Below are positions 13,701 through 25,700 of a DNA stretch of 64,000 bases, piece after piece; the first letter of the stretch is position 1, and each line of letters starts with the position of its first letter. A model generated the notes under the pieces. That model ran no database searches and was not told the DNA's origin. It was given only the letters and a program-made list of their open reading frames with translations. Source of the stretch: Mytilus trossulus (Eukaryota; Mollusca; Bivalvia; Mytilida; Mytilidae); contig NC_086374.1 in NCBI RefSeq assembly GCF_036588685.1, positions 94,067,059 to 94,131,058 of the forward strand. Reading direction: 5' to 3'. Both the position numbers and the translations under genes were made by a program.

Positions 13701-16700
13701 AGAATATACTTTAATTGGATATTCAAATCAGGCATTTGGTGCAACTATATATCATAACCTCATCCTCTGTTCTGATAAACCAGTAAGAAAATTTATGCAA
13801 CCAAAATGTATGTATTGGAATATTGGTTTTTAACAGTTCTGTCACATTTTGTTCAATTGGTTTTTGAATAAATTAAGCTTGACTGATTTCTTTTGTCATT
13901 GAACATATTAAACTACTCACTGATTGTCAAGGGACAGGTCACATTTGATTCCAGATGATTCATGTTTAAATCTGATGATTGGACAGCGTGTACTTGGAAT
14001 TATCTGTGTGTTACTGCAGGCTGGAGCATGCTCAATAAGTATACGGGAAATTAATTTGCACTTGTCTCCATTTGTCATACCATCCACATCTGCCTGTTGT
14101 AATGGTCCGCTGGTCTTTTTTAAAGAGTGTACATCTCGGGTGTATGGCAAGTCAATATTCTAATAAATAGAGAAATGATATTAAAGTACTGTCAATTCAG
14201 AAATTATTGTGATTTTTCATGAACTGACAAAAAAGGAGTTATTTATTGTGACTATGAAAAAATCTACTTAAGGTCTATGTTTCAGTTATCAGAATTTAAT
14301 AACAGTCAGGTTAAATGTATGTGGAATCCCCCTAATACTCCGAACAGGCCCTTTTTAACCAGTAATTCCCCTAATACTCCAATCAGACCAATGTTAACCA
14401 GAACTCCAATCCAATACTTACAGTGCTTCGAACAGACATTCCTATTTTGTCCAATCCTAAGTAGACATCCATGTCACATCCCTTTAAACCAAATCCATTT
14501 ACAGAGGATCCAAACTGGTTCACAGTGACCCCTAAAAAGTAAATACAATATAATCATTGTCTTTTGGTCATGTGAATGTGTCCAGTATATAATTTTGAAA
14601 AAAATAATATTCAGTATGGATTGACTGTTTTCTTCCTAATTTTCTACTTCTTTTTCAAGGTTAACCCAGGGATATAATTTTGTTGGAAAAACAATCTGAT
14701 ATATGGTGTCCTGTGGTATATTGCTGTGTAATGAACTATGTTTCTCTTAAAATTTGTATTATTTTTCTTTTTCACATATTTGTTATGAATACCTTAGGTT
14801 TTGCATATGCAATAACCTCAAAATTCACCGTGGCAAAAAAGAGACATTGATATTGAGCCCTGTTCCTAATGACGTGACTTCATTACATCCTTAACGACAG
14901 GTTCGTGATAAATTGTTTAAGATTTTACCTTTTATGAATCATAAAATTGTTATAATTGACCTTTTTTCTCTTTTTTGCAGAACTTAAATATGTGATCAAA
15001 AGATTATAATATGTCTTTTCCATATTGACCTGGGTATCATGCCTCCGCTAAAGCCTAGAGGCCGATATGGGAGTCTCGGGATGATACCAGGGCCAATATG
15101 GAAAAGATCATGTTATAACCTATACAGTAGATTCCACTTAATTGCATACCGCTTAATAGCATAATTCGGTTAATTGCATACTTTTCTCCTGCACAAAACC
15201 ATTTTCCATTCACCTAATGTTAAATTGTCCGGTTATATGCATAGCCTTACAAGTGGCATTTCGGTTTATTGCATAGAAAATAATCGTCAGCTAGATATGC
15301 TCAGTTAAAACTGAAGAGATTTTTGACCGGAAACGGCAATTTGGTAAGTATATTTTTGTTGAATGCATATCATAATTTTCATTATTATTTCACATTTACT
15401 TGTGTGTTATTCAAATAAAGTTTTAAAACAGTATCTTTCGTGTTTATATGATTATAGAAAAGGCCTCGATGTGTACACAGGTAAAGTTTCCCATATATTC
15501 TATTTTAAGCATCGAGGTCATAAAAATGTCAATCAGCTGATTGTTGTAAAAACACAACCATTCTATGATCTTCTATCTCAAAAGGTGTTAATTATTGATT
15601 GGATTTCAAACATTGTTCATAGATTATATTTTGGGTGAATTTTTAAAACATTAACGCCTGCTAATTATCGATCATTATCCAATGTGTAATTTCGTAATTC
15701 AGCTTGGGTGATCTACATTTATGTTAAATATTACAGGGCATTTATATATGGTTGAAGAATTTTATACATCAATCTTTCCTTTTTAATATTTTTCTAAAAG
15801 AAAATTAACTTCTGATTATTATATTTTCTCACTTTCAACACTCGTGTCCAGCAAATAACCCGTGCATGGCCCCATTACCTGTTAACTGCTTTGCATAAAC
15901 GAAACTATCGGTGTTAAAGTAACAGTGTAACATCACTGTGTAATTGGTAAATACTGCATATCAAAGGCAGTTCATTGCACAATTATTGTTTACAATGATT
16001 ATAAACTGTGTAGTATTGTTAAACAGTTTATTTTAAACAAAGCGTAACAATTTAATTTGTACATCAGGGTCATAGAAACAAATCTATTTTTAGAACAATT
16101 TTATTTTTGTATCTCAGGTAAAGGAAAAGTCGGTACATAAATAAACTAAAACAAAATGTGTTTATAAACTTTATTGAAAGAATACACAATGAAATAAAAT
16201 GTATGACAGTAGACAAATAACTTTTATTAGAATAAATAAGCATTCATTATGTTGTAAGTGGACTATGGACGTACATCTTTCTTCTTTGCTGATCTGCACT
16301 ATCGATGTTATTTGACTCGTAATTTGTCATTTCGGATATAAGCATACTCCGCTTTATTGCATAATTTCGTCTGACAAATAGGCTATGCAAATAACCGGAA
16401 TGTACTGTACTTATCAATAGTTGAAAGGAATATATACCTCTCAGCTGTCCAACAACTAATAGTTTACCCCAATAAGTTCTAGAAGTATTTTATACAAACC
16501 AGGAAAGAAAGGTGAAAGAGCTTGTTCCAAGACTTTACATATGTAGTATCTCTGTTGTAACTCTTCTGGGCTGGCTTGTATCAGATCCACTAAATATGTC
16601 ATCTGTGACTGAATCTAAAATAACAAAATCAACTGTCTGATTAAACAGGATTTTTCTCAATATTGCAAAAATATAAATCGCATTTAAGTCTAAAATGACA

Positions 16701-19700
16701 AAATTGCTAAAATAAATGCAAGAAAAAAATTCTAAATTTACAGTATCCCTTATTAAGTCCGTGTTCAACAACAACAAACAATTATTTGAATATGATAGTA
16801 CACAGAGGTTGTTTCACTTTGCATTTAAATAAATCTAAATTTGTTCTTGATAACCTTTTTACTGATTGATTGATGTCAGAGTAAACTTTTTAAATCAAAG
16901 AAATGTTATCAAGTCCAATAACTCTAGATCGGGAATAGAAAATGCCATAAAAAAGAAACTTGTTGAAAGTCTGTTAGTTATTATGAGAAATGATCAATAG
17001 ATAGATGATCAAAGCTTAAGTTAATAAGTTTGCCAAAGAATGTCCCTCCATCTACCTGCATATGATTAATTTAATCAGGATTATTATTTGTTTACTCACT
17101 GTGATACAAGTATTTTCATTGCATTTCTTCTTTAATTCAACAATTGTTACGGGCAGAGGATCCTGTGGGTCGTCAGCTCCTTTTCCTTTCCTCGCTTTCT
17201 TCCCCATACCTGGCAGAGATGGCATGCCTTTCATTCTTTTAGTACCCTCACCAATTTTTAGATCAAAAATGGATTTTGGTGGTCCCAGAGGAGTAGGTGG
17301 GTCTCGTCCAAAATTTCCATAATTACCACCTGAAGGTCCTGGATAGCCATCTGGGGGGCCTCCTCTTCCACCAAAATCTGGACCACCTCTTCCACCAAAA
17401 TCTGGTCCCCGTCTTCCCCCAAAATCTGGTCCCCCTCTTCCACCAAAATCTGGTCCTGGACTATTTCCCAACAGTCCACCTCTTCCTCCACCAAATCTTC
17501 CTATGAATTAATAAGATCAATGAAGATGTTACATTTAAACATAAGAAATTGCTGTCAAAGAGATATCAAAAACATAAAAAAATTACCAAACAGACCCAGC
17601 ATGGTAAATAAATAACTTTTCTGTGCACATTATATATTGTGAACACTAAATTTGTTATTTACGACAAATGACCACTATACTCTTTCTAACAGTGACAAGG
17701 TACGTACTCAGAATTTAGACCAATTTACACTGTAATGGTGTTCTTGTCTAAACAACAACCAAAAACTTTTGAAAAAAGGCAGATAAAAGCATGTAAATTA
17801 AAAGTTGTGTATTGAAGCACAATTTTGCAGATTAAATATTATGATCAAGGATAGCAAGTTTTAAGAGCTTCTAAACTAGAGGCTCTAAAGAGCCTGTGTC
17901 GCTCACCTTGGTCTATGTGCACATTAAACAAAGGACACAAATGGATTCATGACAAAATTGTATTTTGGTGATGGTGATGTGTTTGAAGTTCTTACTTTAC
18001 TGATCGATTTTGCTTCTTACAATTATATGTAAATGAACTTTGCCCATTAGTAACAGAGAACTATATTTGGTAAAAATTTACATAAATTTACCAAATTAAT
18101 GAAAATTGTTAAAAATTGACTATAAAGGGCAATAACTCCTTAAGGGGTCAATTGACCATTTAGGTCATGTTGACTTATTTGTAGATCTTACTTTGCTGAA
18201 CATTATTGCTATTTACAGTTTATCGCTATCCATAATAGTATTCAAGATAACCAAAAACTGCAAAATTTCTTTAAAAATTACCAATTGGAGGGTAGCAACC
18301 CAACAACCAGTTGTCCAATTCATCAGAAAAATGCAGGGCAGATAGATATTGACTTGATTAATAACAATGTAACTTCTTGTCAGATTTGCTCTAAATGCTT
18401 TGGTTTCATAGTTATAAGCCAAAAACTACATTTTAACCCTATGTTCTATTTTAAGCCGTGGCGGCCATCTTGGTTGAATGGCCAGGTCATCAGACACATT
18501 TTTCAAACTAGATACCCCAAAGATGATTGTGGCCTAGTAGTTTCAGTGGAGATTTTGTAAAAGATTACTTAGATTTATCAAAAATGGTTAAAAATTGACT
18601 ATAACGGGCAATAACTCCTAAAGGGGTCAACTGACCATTTCAGTCATGTTGACTTATTTGTGAATCTAACTTTGCTGAACATTATGGTGTTTACAGTTTA
18701 TCTCTATCTATATTAATATTCAAGATAATAACCAAAAACAGTAAAATTTCCTCAAAATTACTTATTCAGGGGCAGCAACCCAACAACGGGATGACTGATT
18801 CAACTGAAAATTTCAGGGCAGATAGATCTTGACCTGATAAACAATTTTATCCCATGTCAGATTTCCTCAAAATGCTTTGGTTTTTGAGTTATAAGCCAAA
18901 AACTGGATTTTACCCCTATGTTCTATTTTTAGCCGTGGTGGCCATCTTAGTTGGTTGACCAGGTCACGCCACACATTTTTTAAATAAGATACCCCAAAGA
19001 TGATTGTGGCCAAGTTTGGATTAATTTGGCCCAGTCGTTTCAGAGGAGAAGGTTTTTGTAAAAGATTACTTTAATTTATGAAAAATGGTTAAAAATTGAC
19101 TATAATGGGCAATAACTCCCAAACGGGTCAACTGACCATTTTGGTCATGTTGACTTATTTGTAGATCTTACTTTGCTGAACATTATTGCTGTTTACAGTT
19201 GATCCCTATCTATAATAATATTCAAGATAATAACCAAAAGCAGCAAAATTTCCTCAAAATTACCAATTCAGGGGCAGCAACCCAACAACTGATTGACCGA
19301 TTCATCTGAAAATTTCAGGGCAGATAGATCTTGACCTGATAAACATTTTTCACCATTGATAGATTTGCTCTGAATGCTTTAATTTTTTAGTTATAAGCCA
19401 AAAACTGCATTTTACCCCTATGTTCTATTTTTAGCCATGGTGGCCATCTTGGTTGGTTGACCGGGTCACGCCACACATTTTTTAAACTAGATACCCCAAT
19501 GATGATTGTGGCCAAGTTTGGTTCAATTTGGCCTAGTAGTTTCAGAGGAGAAGATTTTTGTAAAAGCTAACGCCAGACGACAACGGACAACGGACGCAAA
19601 GTGATGAGAAAAGCTCACTTGGCCCTTTGGGCCAGGTGAGCTAATAAAACCAATGGAGCACATACTGGTCAAACATTTTTCAAATGTTTTTTTTTTACCT

Positions 19701-22700
19701 GCATGAATATTTTACAATCCATAATGAAATACTTGATGTATCATCCAATATGTCACTATTAAAGCAATGACTGCTCTCAATTGTATTAAAAGATAGACAT
19801 CAAGAAACTATAAAATTGTTACAAATGCCATCTCCAGAGCTCAATCAAACAGAAATGTACTGTTTGGACATACTAAATAAATTAGACAATTAAATTTTCA
19901 TCACTGTTCATACTGTTGGGCACATGGCCATTAATAACTACTGTTGGTTTGCAGGAAGGATCTGGGAACACAATTTTGAAACTAGACATCACAATGATAA
20001 TTTTGGTTCCAATTGGCCCAATAGTTTCAAAGGAAATGATTTTTGTAAAAGTTAACAGACAAAAAACAGTGATGAGAATAGCGCACTTGACAGTATTGGT
20101 CTTGTAAGGCAAACTAACATGACTAATGGGGAATTTTATAACAAACCTCGTCCACCAAATCCACCTCCTCTTCCTCCTCCTTCAATCCATTGCCCTCCTC
20201 CTCCTCCTCCTCCTCCTCCAAAGCCTCCACCCTGGTCAAAATTGTCATCCATGTAGAACTGTTCATCCCCTGGATGGCCCCCTCTAAATGGACCAGGCCC
20301 AGCCCCTAGTAAACTAGGTAACGGTGGTGGCCCTCCAAATCCAGGACCAGCTCCCATCTCATTAACATCTTCATCCTCCTCTCCTCTGTTCCAGGGCAAC
20401 AATCTGCTTTCTTTCTCTTCTTTCTCCTTCTCCCAAGGGAAGTAAGGTTGAAGTTTGAGCTCCCTAAAGCTTCTAGGACGAACGGTCAGCCGAGAGCTGT
20501 TCAAAATGTGTGGTTCATATTCTACAGCTTTTGTAGCACCTTCTTTAGAACCAAACTCTATTATGCAGAATCTGGCTGGCAACTAATAAAAAGAAAGCAT
20601 AGATTATAAAACAGCAACAAAACAGAAACCAACAATGATATATATATATATTTCTTATGTTTCAAAGAACTCTGAACTTTCTTACAAATGTAGGTGTTAA
20701 TCCCATAATAAAAATCAGCTGAACAGTTCTTTTTTATTATGCCTTGTTAGTTTATTTATGATGAAAACTAATAGCATTATTCTATTATTGTCTGAAAGTG
20801 TTTTTTCTTGTTGCAGCTTCTATCTTCATTGATATGAAGGCAAAGATTGATAATGGATGCAAAAATGACAAATACATGTACCTTCTTTTTCTCATGTGTC
20901 TCCATCACAATTTTATTGATTGGTCCAAAGTTTTGAAAATACAAAACTAATTCATTTTCTTCTGTCCGGGGAGGAAAACCTTTTACAAATATACTGCATT
21001 CAGCCACTCTTTTCTTCTCCAAATACGCCTGTAACTTTTCATTATGCTTCTTACCAGCCATGTGTCTATCATATTCTTCAGCTAAAAAAAGAAAAAAAAT
21101 ATATATGCATTGTACATTTATATTACTTTAAAAAGTAAATATAACATATATACATGATATACAGGTACACTTGCAATGACTTGTATATACTTAAGATGAG
21201 AAGACGAATTTAATGCCAATTTACCGGTACAAGCTAAAAGTCATGCATGTGACACAATCTGAGAAAATAAACCTTTTACAGATGGCTCTTTTTCAAATAT
21301 TTTTGATTTATTATATAAATAGTTTATAATTTTATATTTAATATATACATAATTATATCACTACAAATGTATATTATGTGCTTATTTTTTTTTTAAGATG
21401 TAACTATACAGTGATAACAGTAAAACCCAATTCCAAGACAAAAAAATAAATATATATGGGCAGGAATTCACTAGTGAAATTTTAGGGTCAATAGTGTTTA
21501 TCCAATTAAAAAATAAAGAAATCATGCAAATATGGAGAATAAACATTGTTTAAATAGCAAAGTGGGTTAGTCTTTATTGCCACATGCAAAAAAAATGGAT
21601 CCAATTAAAAAAAAATAAAAAAATCAGCACTTGTTATGTGCTGGCAGTTGAAAACTGTAGACAAAAAGTGTGACATTTCTGCAGTGGCAAAACCCCTAGT
21701 CATATTTAGAATATGCCTGAAGAATTGTTCTACTATAATAGTTGAAAATCAACTGCAAAATGATCGGTCTATCATTTAGAAACCCCATTTTGTACAGAAT
21801 CCGATTATTGCTGCAAATAAAATACGTTTGAAAATGGACAAGTGCATGTAACTTTTCGGGTCAACAAATGTTACATGCACCTTTTCATTAGCTGATTAGC
21901 TTTGGAAGCAAGTTATTGGTCCAGCATGGCAAATTTTGAAAGGTGTCAACAATGGTTACAATTTGGATTTCATGATTTTTATCAATCAACTAAAGTTTGA
22001 AAAATATAGAAGGTAAGAAAATTTATTTCATTTTCGTGTCAATACTGCCCAATAATACTCATCTTATTATAACAGTTGTATACTTTTTATAGTAAGCATT
22101 AACATAACTATTTTTTTCAAATTTCAACCCACTGATAATTACATTAAAATGTGGCTTTGTCATCTTTCACACTTGGCATCTACCAGTGATCAAGCAAATG
22201 ATAAGAGAGTGGGACCAGGTTAATTTTTACCTCACAATGAAGTGTTACATGCACTTTTTGTGTAAATTAGGTTCTTTGATAATGATGTGTGACTTGCTTT
22301 GCAATTTTGTCAAAAAATATAAGTTTATCTTGTATTTAAACAGGTTTGACCCTTACGATATTCATTTTATTGCTGGAGAGATTTCTGTACATAACATTGA
22401 CACGAAAATATTTACCAAGGAAAGGTGTCTATGATACATGCAAAAGCTTTTTTTTGTAAGGTTTGCCTTATCAATCTAATTTTTTACATGAAATACCACA
22501 GATTAATTGCCAATTTGATTAACTAGTACTTGTATTCATTCTCAGCATTATAAAGATAACTGGCCACTTAATTTGAAAACATAAAATGTAACATTGACAC
22601 CAGAATAAAAACAATATTACTTTATTACACTTAAAGCATAACTGGCCAGTGCATAATATTAAATCAAATGTAAATTTATGCAGAATTTTTAACAGAGAAG

Positions 22701-25700
22701 TTGTTGATCTTTCTTGATTTCTAGACTTATCAATATTTACTTGTAATTCTTATCGTTTAAAGGCATGTAACATTGACACATCTTCTGCGTCCAGGTTACA
22801 TGCTACAACCTAATAAATGTGCATACAATTATTCAATCAATAAAATCTTGTTGAAATTTAAAATTTGCTTCATTAAAATGATATTAAAGAAATAAATGAG
22901 TTTTAATTATTTGTGTTTATTTTTTTCCTGATTGACTAGCAATTTTTCCTCATCATTTGTTGGTGTTCCTGTCAATGTTACATACATAACCCAGAATTAT
23001 AATGTTTTAAAAGCATTGATTTCCAAACCTCTGTTATGAGCTTTAAAATGAGTTTATCTGAGTTTATAAATGACTAACATCTGAAATATTGTCATCACAC
23101 AATTTCTTTGATGCTCCTATGATAACTTTATGAGTAACATGGACTACGATTTTTGTATCAGGTCTTTTTTGTGTTACATGAGAAGATTTTACTGTGTTGA
23201 AATCAACAGTTAATCTAATTTTTAATATTCAAAGTTATTATTATGATACTTATTTTAAAAAATAATGTATAAAGTAAACCCAAATTAAACTTTTTTTCAT
23301 TAAGAAATTGTGTATGTAACATTGACAGAGTCTATTATTTAGACTTTCACATGTTCAGGCCAGTGTTACATGCGTAAACAAAACTTACTGCCATATGGAG
23401 CTATTATCTTATTTTTTATTTTACAAAATTAAAGCGTTTTTATGTTTTCCTGTTTAATTTGTCTTTTAACACTAGTTAGTAACATTGACAACAATATTTT
23501 GTGTCCAGATTTTTTTATGTTACATGCAAAGGTATTACTTCCTTAAAGTCAGACATTTATATAACATTTTATAACCTAAATGATTAATTAGATATTACTG
23601 GGCAGCAATTATATTATTTCTCCAAAGTTGACTATTAAGCACACCACTTTCATCTTCTGGTCTTCATGTATGTAACATTGACATACAACCTTTTACTTTC
23701 TGTCAATGTTACATGCATGAACAGAACTGATAACATTTACTAACTCCTTTGCTCTATTAAGAGATTATTGATAATTTAACTTGTTTTACCACCATCAAAC
23801 TTCATCTTTATTTCTAAATTTAGACATTCTTTTTAGAAGTGTATTTTCTTCATTGACAACAAAATTGGTGTCGGTCTTGAAAATTTACATGCAATTTTTA
23901 ATAAAAAAAATATACAGGCAATATAAACCTAAAAAGGAAAAAGTTGATCAGCAATAAATGTGATGAAGAAAACTCTCAGGAAGATGCTGCAAAAAGATAC
24001 TGTCCCTGTCAACCAGTCAGATGGTGATGTCCCTGGCAGCCAGACAGATGGTGATGTCCCTGTCAGCCTGGAAGATAGTGATGTAAATATCAGTCAATCA
24101 GTTAGTTGGTGATGTTCCTGTCAGTCAGTCAGTCTGTGATGTTCTTGTAATCCAGTCAGAGGGTAATGTCCCTGTCAGCCAACAGATGGTGATGTCCTAG
24201 TCAGCCTGGCAGATGGGGATGTTCATATTAGTCAGTCAGTTGGTGATGTTCCTGTCAGCCAGTCAGATGGTGATGTCCCTGTCAGCCAGTCAGATGGTGA
24301 TGTCCCTGTCAGCCAGTCAGATGGTGATGTCCCTGTCAGCCAGTCAGATGGTGATATCCCTTTCAGCCTGTCAAATGGTGATAACCCTAGCTATCAGCCT
24401 GGCAGATTATGATGTCTGTGTTAGCCAGTCTGATAAGGTCCCTATTAGTGAGTCAGGTGGTGACGGTCCTTTAAGCCAGTCAGATAGTAGTGTTTGTCTG
24501 TGTCAGAAAACCAGATGATGGTGACTGTGTATGCAGACATACTAGTGATCTCCAATTTGACCATTCTACAGCAGTGTAGAAGATAGTTATTTCAAAATCT
24601 TGTTTATTTATCCCTTTTCAATCACCAGTCAACACATGTATCATGTGTATTTACTGATGCTCATTATATAAATCATGAGAAATTCCATTTGTAACATATT
24701 TTTTTTAATTGTTATGCCAATAATTGACATTCCAGAATATCTTTTGCATTATAAGAGGTTCAGGCTCCTTCTGATTTCAAAATAATAATAATAAACTCAT
24801 CATGGATACCAGAATTGAAATTTTGTAGGCCAGAAACGCTTTTCGTTTACAAAAGACTGTTCAGTGACACTAATTATAAAACAACAAAGTAAAAGAAGGC
24901 CAAATAAAGTTGAAAACAGGACTATGGTCTAGTGGGTGTTGGTTTTCTCTTCTGAATTGTTTTACACTGGTCATTATGGGGCCCTTTAAATTGTGGCTTC
25001 CTGTAGTTTAGGTAACAAGTTTTCAAGATGAAATGGCATTGAAAAATCGAAACAAGATATTTGAGAGTTTCTATATTATTGTAAATTTTATAATCTATGC
25101 ATGGATTTTGGTTCTGATTAAGGGTAGATTAATTGGTTTCTTTTGTGGGTTTTTTTCAGATAGATAGTTGAAAATGTTGGAAACAGAAAACAAGAAACAA
25201 GAAACTTGTTTTGAATGTTTGAAATAAAATTTATTGTTTAAACCTTAAAAAGTTATCATAAATGTAAGATTTACCAGCAGAAATAAAACGAGATATTGGG
25301 TAATATGTCTATCAGACAACAACCTCAAAGATGAAACCCAAATTGTTCTTTATAGAAGTTATGTAAATGATTGAAAATAAGATTCTCAATAAATGCAGCT
25401 GTATCAACCTCTCGTAGATTTGTCCATATTTTGTCTTGGTTTTTCATACTATTAATTTTAAGTGTAACTGTGTCACATGAATGAGGGATACATGTAATCA
25501 TTTTGTACCCTTACTTTGTCAGTATTAGTTATTGAGTGAGAAACTTGTGGATGCTGATGGTTGTGTGGTTGTCTTCTTATCAATCTCATCCCTGTGCATA
25601 AAAAAACGGGTTGCTTAAACTTACTGATATAAAAATGTTTCATGTTGTGGAAATTTTGGATGACTCCTTCATCAATTGATCTATCTTTGGTCTTAATTTG

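Noticed and set aside
17258..17506. Alternative frames over the Gly-rich exon on both strands
   Set aside because: They arise from the repetitive 24-bp units; only the frame with PDFGGRGG joins the neighbouring exons.
21000..21061. ATG at 21061 as the start of the TUT1-like protein
   Set aside because: The residues just before it (EEYDRH) complete a C2H2-type finger with exon 1 at 32629-32701, and an acceptor lies directly upstream, so this Met is internal.
24213..24518. 101-codon frame over the minisatellite (MSLSASQMV repeats)
   Set aside because: It is a byproduct of the 27-bp repeat in a second frame without a start context or conserved features.
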